NCBI RefSeq assembly: GCF_963855985.1
Contig: NC_087091.1
Coordinates: 12,096,154 to 12,160,153, forward strand
DNA length: 64,000 bases
Origin: Ostrinia nubilalis
Taxonomy: Eukaryota; Arthropoda; Insecta; Lepidoptera; Crambidae
Direction of reading: 5' to 3'
Both the position numbers and the translations under genes were made by a program. Position 1 is the stretch's first letter. Every line of letters starts with the position of its first letter. Below the pieces are notes generated by a model. It searched no databases, had not been told where the DNA came from, and saw nothing but the letters and a program-made list of their open reading frames with translations. Positions 35,316-46,439 of the stretch are shown one piece after another.

Positions 35316-36200
35316 TCGTCCTGAAAACATCAAACGAATCAAAATTGATGTTTTTAAGTCGACACCCACAACAGGAAAGCACCCTTTTTAGGGACAAAAA
35401 AAATAGTACAATATTCTTGTTAAGGTTCAGTTCGAACGATGCTCGCGTACTTCACCTAGACATTTGCCTGTAGCAGGACTGTTCATCTCCGCGAGTTTGC
35501 ATCGAAAACAAAACACGCTCGACTATACTCTTGAGATATCTAATCGACAGGACAATCACGAGCGAGCATTGACGCACGCATGTGTGTGTATTCTTCACCC
35601 ATTTGCATTGTAAAGACAATAAACTATGTATAATATAACGGTGGTGCAATTAATACTGTGCAGTACTATAACTGCCTGAATAATAATAGAAACACAAAAT
35701 ATAATTCATGCATAATCATGTATTTCCTCCGCCATTTTCCGCAGTTTGGCACCTCACTTTTCTGAGTTCCCTCATCGTTGGAGACAATACCCACTCCAAC
35801 ACCATGTTGTCTCAAAAGAGGATGTTGATAAAAACCAAACGTACTCAGCTGACACACGTGATGCAGAGGGCAACGATGTGATCATATTGTTCTAGTACAA
35901 GTTGAAAACCTTCGGTAAAGTCAGATCCCTCTGCCTCATGCTGCATCTTAACCCGTACTCGTCCAGAAAAATGGAAAATCGTATTTATTTAACTTTTCTT
36001 CAAAAATAAGTAAGGTTACGAGATAATTAAAAAATGTAGGTTTAAAGTTCAAAACGCAATGAGTGCATATAGTTAGGAAGTTGTGGGTCAGGAAAATTAA
36101 AAGTATGGATAATTATTTTATAGAATTTGTTTTACTATATTTACAAAACTTAACAAAACATTATCAAGAGTCAACAGCTAGTATCACAGCAAAGAGGTAG
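35316..36200. other. Intergenic region, no gene seen
   Basis: Only short chance frames are present. No splice-linked coding structure or strong repeat signature was recognised. Confidence 0.4.
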
Positions 36201-36204
36201 TTAT

Positions 36205-37012
36205 TTAATGGTGCGAGTGGTGGTGCTCGGGGACGATGTGCTGGACGTGGCCTTCATGCTTTACGATGGCGTTGAATCTGTAAAGGAACGACAATATTAG
36301 ATCACACTGGCATTTTAGAGGGTCATAAAATATCCATTAACAGAACTGACTTCACACCTGCAGATATGACAAAACTCTTCCAGAGTAAAAGACTTACCCA
36401 TTGTGTTTGTCGGCGGTGTACTCGACGATGCGCACGGAGCCGTCGGCTTCGTGCAGGCTGTAGACGCCCTTCACCTGGTCGCCCTTGCGGGTCTCGTGGT
36501 GGTACTTGTTGTCGTGCGTGTGCGGGTCCTGCACTTTGTACTCGTAAGAGTAATGGGGCTCCGCCTGCAACAGGACATACGTTATACTGCTTATACTCGC
36601 GGAAATTATGGCACGTATAGTACTTATGTGCCTTTAGGTATCTAGGTATGTGTAGCTACGCGTGTAAATCTGGACAAGCTCTTACATAGTAGTCGGCGTG
36701 GTGTTCTTCCTGGTGAGCGTGGTGCGCGGGCTGCTGGTGGCCGTGGCTCTGCGCCTGGTGGCCGTGGCTCTGCACCTGGTGGCCGTGGCTCTGCGCCTCG
36801 TGGCCGTGGCTCTGGTGCAGCACGATGCTCTGCGAGGAGTACGCGTGCCCGTGCTCGTGCCCGCCCTGAGGCCGCGCCGCAGCCACGGCAAGAGCTGCTG
36901 CTACGATGACGATCTAAAGAAAACGCATATTTGATTAGAATCGCAAATTCAACTTCTCAAAGTTCAGTTATTTTAAATTATAATACTTTTTGCTAACTAC
37001 CTTTGAGTACAT
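36205..37012 (-). CDS. CP11: His-rich RR-2 cuticular protein, 159 aa (4 exons)
   Basis: Coding exons are 37012-37001 (MYSK), 36913-36686, 36564-36398 and 36277-36205, with junctions in phase 0, 0 and 2. The signal peptide is as in CP10. [10 protein letters not shown] is followed by QSHGH repeats, then [17 protein letters not shown], which differs from the CP10 linker end (HHVDYY). The RR-2 domain is at about 81-142 with [20 protein letters not shown] and NGFNAIVKH. The His-rich tail is PEHHHSHH. It is an inverted neighbour of CP10, which it closely resembles. Confidence 0.93.
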
Positions 37013-37084
37013 GTTTTCTTTAGTTTTTGCTGTTGACACAACAGAAGTTGTAAGTTGAATGATAATGCTGATTTAATTCATGTT

Positions 37085-37092
37085 CTTTTATA
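37085..37092 (-). promoter_or_regulatory. CP11 TATA box
   Basis: TATAAAAG in gene orientation, about 73 bp before the ATG. CP11 and CP12 share an upstream stretch with AAGAAAGTGGT and GGTTAAACC on the plus strand. Confidence 0.6.
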
Positions 37093-37261
37093 CTACAAAC
37101 ACATTATTTGCCACTGATATGCTTTCATAAGAAAGTGGTCATGACAGTGGTTAAACCTGTTTCGAGTATGTGGCTGCGAACGGCGTCCTTGACACGGATT
37201 TAAAAATTCGTTTATGTAATTTGTAACAAAGTAACATTTCTGTTATTCTACTTGCATGGAT

Positions 37262-37316
37262 TAGATATTAGATTATCGAAAGATCGTGGGTTCGATTCCC
37301 GCCTTAGGCAGTTCGA
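37262..37316 (+). repeat. 3' half of a tRNA-like sequence
   Basis: It contains GATCGTGGGTTCGATTCCCG and CCTTAGGCA, matching the T-arm and acceptor end of the tRNA-like sequence at 42503-42575. The 5' half is absent. Confidence 0.55.
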
Positions 37317-37354
37317 TTGTTTTAATTTCAAAATTTATATATTTATGATCCAGT

Positions 37355-37409
37355 CTTCTTAGCCTGGCCCATTCCCATTTTATTTGGGGTCGTCCCTTCG
37401 CGACATGCG
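37355..37409. mobile_element. 55-bp insertion with 16-bp target duplication
   Basis: ATATTTATGATCCAGT occurs at 37339-37354 and again at 37410-37425. The insert includes CCATTTTATTTGGGGTCGTC, a common moth repeat sequence, so it is probably a truncated retroposed SINE-like fragment. Confidence 0.65.
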
Positions 37410-38367
37410 ATATTTATGATCCAGTGCTAGGCACAAATGGTCACCATGACTTAAGACTATAAACATCCATCTAATGTTATTATAACACACAACGCAATTG
37501 TTGGATTGAATCTGCGAATTCGAGCATAATAGTTTGGTTCTGAAACACTGAGATAGACTGAGAAAATAGTTCAATATGAAGCGTCGATTAATTACGGCTT
37601 CTTTTAGTCATCTTTTTAGCTGAATAATCTCAGAAAATCATTTTTTTAAACTCGGCTTTCTGATTTCAATTCTTTTTTACCCATTTAGGAGTACGTAAAA
37701 ATAGCCAAGTGAAATCTTGATCTCGACACCCATGTAGGTAGATCCTAATTCTATGGTCGGCGAAGTTAACAACCTTTCACATTTATGTTTTAAAAAACCC
37801 TCGATAAATCACGCAATGCCCACTTCTACTTCTAATCTAAACTACTATAATAATCATAATTTGTAAAATTAAGTCATTGTTAGAAGCGTCTTGATAATCC
37901 GCAGTTTTAAAGTAGTCTAGGTAAGTAGCTCTTACAGCGTAGGTACCTACACATATTTTTCCGCTGATTTTTTGCTTAGATCTTTTAAACTTCGCAAAGA
38001 TTTTATCGCAGTTTTCAGCAATAGATAGAGTGATTCAGGAGGAAGGTTTATTATACATAACATCCACGTAAATCTGAAGTAGGTCGATAATATCTTATAA
38101 GTTTTCATAAGTCATGCGTTGCAGTTATTTTCATTCGTATTCACAATGGGGTCCTTCACTGCAGCAATCATCTTCATCATTTCGTCGTCCATCGAGAGGT
38201 AGTCCTACCTACTTATCGTCTTTCAGTGTCTGGTCCCCACTTGAAACAATTCTACCCCAACGGCGAGCTATGTGCTTTATTTACCTACTTAGGTACCTAA
38301 TCGTTATAATTATAATTTCTGTCTAAATAGGTTCGTTAAATGCAAAGATTTCCATTATATTTAGATA

Positions 38368-39784
38368 GGGTAAACCAGAGAGTGATTGCCCACTGGTAGT
38401 GATTGCCCGCTTTAAGAATAATATTGTCAGGTGCTGACTTTGAATCACTCTAGTTAGATTTGAATTTACTAAGTAGATGGCTCCGAGATCAATGTACAGT
38501 AGATTTAAAATTTACAATAGGAAACACTAAATAAAAACAGTTACGGCGGATTTTGTCAAGACGGGTGAAAATGTTATTCAAACAGGTAAAGACTTTAACA
38601 ATTTTACTAAGAAATTACTTGCTTAGAGGTTAAATTTTTTTTGCAAGTTATTTAATATTCAACTAATGGTGTATAGTCATGATGAAATTATAAGTGTTTT
38701 CTCCATTATCAATGAAAATAACTGATAAAATTTCATTTCTAACGGTCATTTTAACGGTGGGTAATCACTGCACGTAAATCTGTATATTTTTAGTTATTGC
38801 CCACCATCATTTCAGTTATTGCCATATGTTAATGTATAGTTATTGCCCAGGGGAATTATTATTAGAGTGTTGCCACCATGCAGTAGCAGTGTTTAAGTTG
38901 CTCATTGCTAGACTTGTTTTGCAATTTACAGGCATATAAATATTGAAATGGCTTTTAATGTTTCATTTTCAGTGGCCCAAAGAATCCAAAAGTTCAATAT
39001 AGCATAGAAAATTTGCAAAAAGCGATCGAAGCTGTACAAGATGTATCCAACAATTTATTTACAAGATAAATTGCTGATAAATATGGTTTGGCTTGAAAAA
39101 ATTGATAAAAATCCAAACGCAAATACAAAAAATGAAAATCCTAAATCTACTAGTGAAAATGTTAATTGTAAGGAAATAGATACAACTTTAGGGAAGAATA
39201 ACCAACAGCTAATTGAACATTCTGAGCAACCATTTGAACTGATATCAAAGATAAAAAAATAAACACATATAAAATTTACATATAAAATTCAAATTTTTGC
39301 GTCATCTATGTTTTGAAGTAGATGATTCTGTCTCTACCGATTCTGACTCATCAACATCAGCTCAAGAAATATTTGATATTATAGTTAATAAGGCCAAACG
39401 CAATTTATTTTGAAATTTTGAAGACTGTAGGTAGGTACTACTAGAATTTAAGTTTAATGTTTTGTTTATTTTGTTTATTTAAAGCCTATTTTGTCATTTT
39501 AAAATTTATTATTTTGTTTTAAGATACTGGGCAATTACTGTGCTTTGATGTGGGCAATTAGTGTAAGTAATGGGCAATGACTGTACTTTTTGGAGGATTT
39601 TAAATTTATTTCAATATTTTCTAAGTTACGTAAGTTTTAACTAAAAACTGTTAATATTCTGTTTAACAGTTTATTGAGTTATAAGAAAAAAGTCATAAAT
39701 GGTCGATAATTAAAATACTTTCTTTAATTTTTCATCTCAATGTGTTTGAAATTCTTAAGTGGGCAATAGCTATACGGTTTACCC
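38368..39784 (+). mobile_element. pogo-like DNA transposon remnant
   Basis: The terminal repeats begin GGGTAAACC and end GGTTTACCC, flanked by TA (38366-38367 and 39785-39786). The word GGGCAAT/ATTGCCC recurs many times inside both ends, like transposase-binding repeats. At about 38970-39035 the plus strand reads NPKVQYSIENLQKAIEAVQD, like the start of a psq-type helix-turn-helix found in pogo transposases. The catalytic part is missing. Short frames at 39041-39262 and about 39310-39411 are probable leftovers. Confidence 0.62.
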
Positions 39785-40545
39785 TACATCTCAATTTAAA
39801 AGAGAGGGACGGAGCCTAAGTAGGTACTCATAAAAGCCTTTTTTATTAAGAACAACACCATGGTGTTAAGCTAAACATTATGCATGTGTTACGTAACGAG
39901 TGGTTTCACTACAATAGTCAAGCGGCAGCGGGGTTCGAACCCGCGTTCCTCGGATGGATTCAATAACTTTTATTAAAAATGTGTCAACATTATTTTCAGT
40001 TTTCAGTTTCAGATTGACGCGGGTTCGAACCTCTGCAACTTTTAAGAGATTATCGGTCCACCTTGTGGTTGAACGTGGCCTTGGCCCCTTTCGATCCTAC
40101 TTACTTCGATTCCCCCCTACGTGGCCCTTTTTGAAAATATTTCTGCCTTTCTGCCATCAGTTCTAAGAGCTATAATATGCCATCGCCATTAACAACGTTT
40201 CTTTGTTTACAAATCTCTTTACTTCGATTTCGTTAGTTAATTAACTACTTTACGTATTGAAACATTGTATTTTCAGGATAAAGGTAGACGAATTAATGTA
40301 ACCGTTGACGATATGAATTTAAGTGTTGGCTTTCAGAAAGAACAGTCTTTAGCAGCTTCCACTCATTAAGATTCCATCGAACAGACTGGAAGGTAGGCTT
40401 GTTATTAAGTATTTTACAGGATTAATGGAGGTAATGATAGGAAATTAAAAGTTATCAGTTATGGAAATTGATTTACTATATTTACAAAACTTAACATAAC
40501 ATTATCAAGAGTCAACAGGTAGTATCACAGCTTAGAGGTAGTTAT

Positions 40546-41725
40546 TTAATGGTGCGAGTGGTGGTGCTCGGGGACGATGTGTTGGGCGTGGCCTTCGTGC
40601 TTCACGATGGCGTTGAATCTGTAAAGGAACGACAATATTAGATCACACTGGCATTTTAGAGGGTCATAGAATATCCATTAACAGAACTGACTTCATACCT
40701 GCAGATATGACAAAACTCTTCCAGAGTAAAAGACTTACCCATTGTGTTTGTCAGCGGTGTACTCGACGATGCGCACGGTGCCGTCGGCTTCGTGCAGGCT
40801 GTAGACGCCCTTCACCTGGTCGCCCTTGCGGGTCTCGTGGTGGTACTTGTTGTCGTGCGTGTGCGGGTCCTGCACCTTGTACTCGTAGGAGTAGTGGGGC
40901 TCCGCCTGCAACAGGACATACGTTATACTGGACGCAATAGCGAATGCGCGAGTCGAGGCGAAAGTAGCAAGCGTTTTACACATGAATCGCAAAGTGCGCA
41001 TGTCCATATGGACGGAATGTATGAGATTCTAGTATTTGACAATCGCGTGTTTATCTGGAAAAGCTCTTACGTAGTAGTCGACGTGGTGCTCCTCGTGGCC
41101 ATGGCTCCGCCTGCAACAGGACATACGTTATACTGCTTATACTCGCGGAAATTATGGCACGTATAGTACTTATGTGCCTTTAGGTATCTAGGTATGTGTA
41201 GCTACGCGTGTAAATCTGGACAAGCTCTTACATAGTAGTCGGCGTGGTGTTCTTCCTGGTGAGCGTGGTGCGCGGGCTGCTGGTGGCCGTGGCTCTGCGC
41301 CTGGTGGCCGTGGCTCTGCACCTGGTGGCCATGGCTCTGCGCCTCGTGGCCGTGACTCTGGTGCAGCACGATGCTCTGCGAGGAGTACGCGTGCCCGTGC
41401 TCGTGCCCGCCCTGAGGCCGCGCCGCAGCGATGGCGAGGGCTGCCGCAACGATGACGATCTACGACAAACATATTTTTCTTGTCAGATTGAGAGCATAAT
41501 TTTGAGGCCACTAGGTTCTTACATTTATTTTTAGCTGAAACTTCTTTTTTAAAATCTACAATATTTAAGTACCTATTAAAGAGTCAAAAGCTGAAAACTG
41601 ATATTTTTCCGTGAAAGTTAACTGTTTAGTTTATATTTTTTAAACAAAGAACCGTACAGTAAGTTTGTAAGTTAAACTAATTGAGAAAGATACACTTATT
41701 AATTGCTAATTACCTTGGAGTACAT
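40546..41725 (-). CDS. CP12: His-rich RR-2 cuticular protein, 159 aa (4 exons, intron 2 rearranged)
   Basis: Coding exons are 41725-41714 (MYSK), 41459-41232, 40905-40739 and 40618-40546. Joining exon 2 to exon 3 keeps the frame and gives a protein nearly the same as CP11: signal peptide, [15 protein letters not shown] repeats, [19 protein letters not shown]-2 domain at about 81-142 and PEHHHSHH tail. Intron 2 holds a second acceptor-exon-donor unit at 41110-41071. This is a 40-nt chimera of an exon 3 start and an exon 2 end. Including it would shift the frame. The likely product therefore skips it; RNA evidence would settle this. Confidence 0.85.
41071..41110 (-). pseudogene. Chimeric mini-exon inside CP12 intron 2
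   Basis: In gene orientation, CAG precedes GCGGAGCC, the start of the RR exon. At shared GAGCC this joins ATGGCCACGAGGAGC and runs on to GACTACTAC before GTAAGAG, the end of a CP10-like exon 2. The 40-nt length is not a multiple of three. It looks like the scar of an unequal crossover. Confidence 0.75.
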
Positions 41726-41797
41726 GTTTTTTTTCTTTGTGTTGTTAACTCAACAAAAGCTGTAAGCTAAATGATTATGATTTGTTTATTTGCGTTT

Positions 41798-41805
41798 CTT
41801 TTATA
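41798..41805 (-). promoter_or_regulatory. CP12 TATA box
   Basis: TATAAAAG in gene orientation, about 73 bp before the ATG, the same spacing as CP11. Confidence 0.6.
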
Positions 41806-42502
41806 AGTTCGAAAACGAAATTCGTTACCAATAAATTTGTTAAGACAAGAAAGTGGTTTGACAGAGGTTAAACCGGTTTTATGGACTGATTTGTGGACAT
41901 GTAAGTGTGAATATGTCCTTGAAAATCAAGTTACATACTTAATCGCTGCAAGTGTAAGCTCTCTTTTGACTTAAGTATTACCTTACAAACATCATTATCA
42001 TAACGTTAACTTTGGGTAACTTTGAAATTTTTAAATGTACCTACCTACGTTATGCATTAATTTTTTACTGTTCAAAGTTACCCTGAAAATTTATACTACT
42101 GGCCTAATAATCAACGACCCGGCTATGATAAACATCCTTTTACCCGTTTCACTTTAGATAGATAGAGAGTATTTATTTGTCTCAAAAAAGGTTAAATTAA
42201 CAATTTCATTTTACCAATGCAATAGGGATGTTTCCTGGGTAAAAAAAGCAAGAGTTTGACTTAGTCCATCAGATAAGTTATATCAAAAAATACTCGACTC
42301 GTATTTCAACTTTTTCAAAATAATGAAAATTGAAAGAGATAGGTAAAGGGCGCCAAAGTTCAGAAGAAGAGGCCCGTGATTTCAAGGAGTGCTTAAAAGT
42401 GTAGCCGATTATCTAAACCTTGTTAAAATGGGTAACTGAATAAAGCTGACTGAGTCGGTGCCATCTTTTTTGAAAATTATAAATAACTTGAAAAAATCGA
42501 AC

Positions 42503-42575
42503 TGCCTAAGGCGGGAATTGAACCCACGACCTTCCGCTTGCCGGGCGACTGCTCTTCCAACTGAGCTACTTAGAC
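42503..42575 (-). tRNA. tRNA-like sequence (Ala-like anticodon GGC), framed by inverted repeats
   Basis: In gene orientation the acceptor GTCTAAG pairs with CTTAGGC. The D-arm is GCTC-AGTTGGAA-GAGC and the T-arm GTGGG-TTCAATT-CCCGC, all well paired. The anticodon loop is CCGGCAA, so position 33 is C instead of the near-universal T and the stem has a mismatch. A perfect 26-bp inverted repeat flanks it (42469-42494 and 42596-42621). It may be a tRNA-derived repeat rather than a working gene. Confidence 0.5.
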
Positions 42576-42959
42576 ACTGGATGAACCCGTCGAAGTTTTC
42601 AAGTTATTTATAATTTTCAAATTAGTATGAGATGCGACTCTTAACGCTAAAAATTTAATAACTCGATGCCATCTTTTCAATACCTTTATAATTGTAGACC
42701 TTAAGGTTGACAAATAAAAAGCCGCTTAAATCCAGAGTATCTGTTGTTGTAAGTACCTACTTATCTAGTAACTTTAGCTTTATTGATGATCATATCTTCG
42801 CACTACCCTTGAGTTTTAGTAAAAATGTGGCACTATGCAGAAACCTCACGCAGAACTCTTGATATACCTACCTAATTTAAAAAGAAAACCATACAAAAAA
42901 ACTAAACAAGACGCATTCACTTTCGCATGTAAGAAGTACAAAAGGTTAATTTGTTTTCG

Positions 42960-43200
42960 CTGATTCCCCAGAGTTTTTGAACAGAAGGAGGTTCTCAGTT
43001 TGACGCCTATTTATTAGTCTATTATACCTAAGTTTGGCTAAACAGATTTAGATGTGGTTTTAAAAAAACAATTTGTAACATTTTGAAGACTCGAACTCTT
43101 CAGTTGAACTTTATTTTAGTTGGTTTTATTTTATCTTAATATAATTTTTTCTTGATTTTAGTAGACTTTATTGTTACCACTAAAGGTTGCCAGTACATTC
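42960..43200. repeat. Dispersed repeat related to 26050-26470
   Basis: It has GAAGGAGGTTCTCAGTTTGA at the left and TTGTTACCACTAAAGGTTGC at the right, both also found near 26060-26460. No gene is seen in 41900-44040. Confidence 0.5.
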
Positions 43201-43202
43201 TA

Positions 43203-43315
43203 GGGTGAGTTGCATCATCTTACTTGAACAGTAACTAACCATAGCCGGCGATTTTTGTATGGGGTTTGACAGATTTTTGATGTTTGTTAAAGGTTCGGTA
43301 AAACTAAAGTTGTGT
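43203..43315. mobile_element. Short TIR element fragment
   Basis: It starts GGGTGAGTTGCATCATCTTA. It is the same family as 3841-3965, and the right terminus is lost. Confidence 0.5.
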
Positions 43316-44047
43316 AAGAAATCAGTTTTTTTTTCACTAAAATTATATTTTATGACGACATAATATTTTTACTGTCGTTTTACTTACCTACTTAGTTACA
43401 CCTCTGGTCACGAAATACATAGCTGTGCTGAAAACGTTCATCAAAAACTTGAGGCCTTGGCGGCGAGATCAATAGCAAGGCTGAAGCTGCGGCATTCGTA
43501 AAGTTCCCTTTCGAAGTTAACTGCTCGCGTGACCTAAGTTGGGCAAAATTACAGTTCACGTCGATTGTGTTGTAAAACCTTTTTATTCATTTGAGACACC
43601 GGTGCTGCAGAAAATCATAAAAGAATAATTACTTATTATTAAATAAAGCATAGTGCCTTATTTAGATTATGTATTTGTGTTTGAAATTATTATTATTTAT
43701 TTTTTAAATAAATAAACACACTCGTAATGGTCGACGTTAGATGAATATAAAGTAATTCAGCAAATTATACTCGTATTTATCAGATCATAGTAATGATAGT
43801 GACATTCCTACTTCGAACAAAGCTGCACCGTTTTAGGTACCTAATTATATTTTAAATATTAAGTTGGGATGTCGTAGGAGTGTTTTACCTTTAATATTAA
43901 ATAATAACGATGAGTGCTTGTATTTTCTTATGATTTATTTATATAAATTAAATACAATTATAACACAGATATTAGCTAGGTACTAGTATATTTACAAACT
44001 TAACAAATACTTAATTTTAATCACAATTCAATAGTTCTAATACTAGG

Positions 44048-45678
44048 CTAGTGGTGATCTTCTTCGCGTTTGACCACGGCGTTGAATCTGTAAAAAGAAA
44101 AGAAAAATTAAAAATAAAGAAAAGTGATAGAGTTTCTGACACCAATGTAGAACCTTTAACCTTTGACCTTCCATAGAACCGTCAATATTACTTAAGTAGA
44201 ATATAATCCTTTATTCCTTTTCCATTTTAAGTCTCTTTTATCCCATTCCTCCCCACTGTCCTATTTGTAAGACACCATATTCAACATTTTTTTTACACGA
44301 GCGCGTGCGCATGCGGTGCGCCCCGTCTGGACGCACCATTTTAATACTTACCCATTGTGAGGGTCGGCGGTGTACTCAACGATACGAGTTTTGCCGTCGG
44401 CGTCGTGGAGGTAGTAGACGCCACTCACGGTGTCTCCGTCGCGGGTCTCGTGCTGGAACTTGCTGTCTCCCGTGTGAGGGTCCACCACTTTGTACTCGTA
44501 TGTGTACTTGGGATGCGTCTGTGAAGGAAAGAACTACGTAAGACACTGATAGAGCAAGGTACAAAGCAAAAAGATGGAAAAGTTTAATCTAATTTCCTGC
44601 GTTCTTAATGGAGCAGCTGAAAATGTTTTTTTCGTTGAAAATTTTATTCGCAAAGTTTTGCCGTTACTTATAAATGTGACACCAAATTATAATCTGTAAA
44701 TACTAAGAAATGAACGTACGACCCCAACTTAAAAAAATATCTACACTGTAACTTTTTAACTCTCAGTGGTACAAACAACTCTTGTTGCTTTACGCTACAC
44801 AGAAATAGTTGGAGTCTTTTTTTTATTTCATCGATTTAAGTATATACCTCACTCTGCATACTAGCTAATTGTTGTCTCTTCTTTTAACACAAACCGATGG
44901 ATTTATTAGATAAAAATAATAAACGAGATTCTTACATAATGGCCAACGTGGTGGTCGTGTCCGTGCTCGTGTTCGTGGCCGTGGCCTTCTTGTGGGCGCG
45001 CCATCGCGACAGCGAGAGATGCGGCAAGGAAGATCTACAAGATTATTAAAGAATTGGATACAGAATGTAAAGATTACATTCTATCTGACGCCCGTATTCA
45101 CAAACATTACTATGAGGTCTTACAGTGCGCACAGGGTGACACACGAACCAATCACAGAGCTCTATTCAAATTCAAATTGTGTTTATTGTGAAATCACAGG
45201 TACATAAGTCAGGTCATTAAATTTGTATGATAGATCAGCTGTGTTCCGCCGCATGGGCATACAATAATGGTAAGATACAATTGATAGGTAGTAAATCTAT
45301 GACACAATAAATGATACAATTCAAATACAAGTCAATTATTAATAATTATAAGTTAATTAAGTCATACAGAAAATGTCAGCAGAATACAATATTATTCAAC
45401 ACTGTGCGTTTGATTTGCTGCTTCACTTATGCAAGCATCGTTTGTAAATACCGGCGTTAGATAGTCTCGTAATTTCCCAATACTGGAATTGTAAAATTAT
45501 TTTGTTTGAGACAGTTTAATGTAAACTTTCACTTACGATTTAATCTAAATGAAATACTTGCAGAAAGACATTCTATTGATTTAAGTTTTTAATTATAAAA
45601 AAACACTATTTGAAAAGCACCTATAATCAAGAGAAAATGACTTCAATTCAAGTTAAAAACGCTTACCTTGAAAAGCAT
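44048..45678 (-). CDS. CP13: short RR-2 cuticular protein, 105 aa (4 exons)
   Basis: Coding exons are 45678-45667 (MLFK), 45034-44936, 44518-44352 and 44087-44048, with junctions in phase 0, 0 and 2. Signal peptide is about residues 1-16 ([16 protein letters not shown]). A 20-residue His-rich linker ([18 protein letters not shown]) follows; there is no SSQS motif. The RR-2 domain is at about 38-99 with [20 protein letters not shown] and [14 protein letters not shown], the closest of all to the RR-2 consensus. The tail ends EEDHH. Exon 2 is too short for simple ORF searches, so this gene is easy to miss. Confidence 0.9.
45089..45470. mobile_element. TIR element with internal insertion, in CP13 intron 1
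   Basis: The outer part matches 58008-58155: CCCGTATTCACAAACATTAC on the left and GTTTGTAAATACCGGCG on the right. About 220 bp of unrelated AT-rich DNA interrupts it after GAGCTCTATTCAAA. Confidence 0.55.
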
Positions 45679-45778
45679 TGTGGCAGAGTTTAAAAATGGT
45701 CTCTAAAGTAATTCTTAATTGATTATTGACCACTTCAATGTTCGAATCAAACTAATACCTTTACAATGCGTTAGCTGT

Positions 45779-45900
45779 TTTTTATACGAATACAGTAAAA
45801 ACTTCGAAATCCAAATTTTTGCAATAACAATGTAAAACAACCGAAACTGGTTATAATTTATGTGTGATATACTTTTTGCGTGAACGAAAGTACGACCTTG
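45779..45900 (-). promoter_or_regulatory. CP13 promoter with FTZ-F1-like site
   Basis: TATAAAAA (gene orientation) is at 45779-45786. GCAAGGTCG in gene orientation overlaps 45893-45900. Confidence 0.55.
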
Positions 45901-46273
45901 CATGGAACAGGTGTTGTACCAGTTTACCCACGTTTCTTCGGTTTTAATTTTACGACACTTTTACTCTTATTGATTTGTTTTTTTTTTATGTTCAACATTT
46001 TTGCCAGTATAATAAATCGAAATTTAAGTAAGAAACCTTCCATGTTTTATTTAATGTTAACTAAATTAGTTATTAGAAAATCAAAAGAGTAATTATTTTA
46101 CTAGACTATAGTAAATCTAGCAGTCTATAAATCAAGTAGTTAAGAAATTACGTACCTTTAATGCAATTCATAAAGTAGAAACAAAAATGCACTCAATGTA
46201 AGCAAAATGACATAATAAAGGTACATTAAGTGCTAATTAAGTCGTAAGACTGGCAAAAATGCCCTGATTTTTC

Positions 46274-46364
46274 TGACCTTTAGGGAAAACTGGGGTAAAG
46301 TTAAAACAAACCGGTAATAAAGATGACTAATCATCACAAATTGCCAGGGCTAAAGGGTATAAAA
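46274..46364 (+). promoter_or_regulatory. CP14 promoter with FTZ-F1-like site
   Basis: TGACCTTT is at 46274-46281 and TATAAAA at 46358-46364, about 76 bp before the ATG. Confidence 0.55.
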
Positions 46365-46439
46365 CCGAGCTTTTGCTCTACAATGGTATCACTTTATGTG
46401 TTCAATTCATTCATCCACATACATCTGGAACCAACAAAG

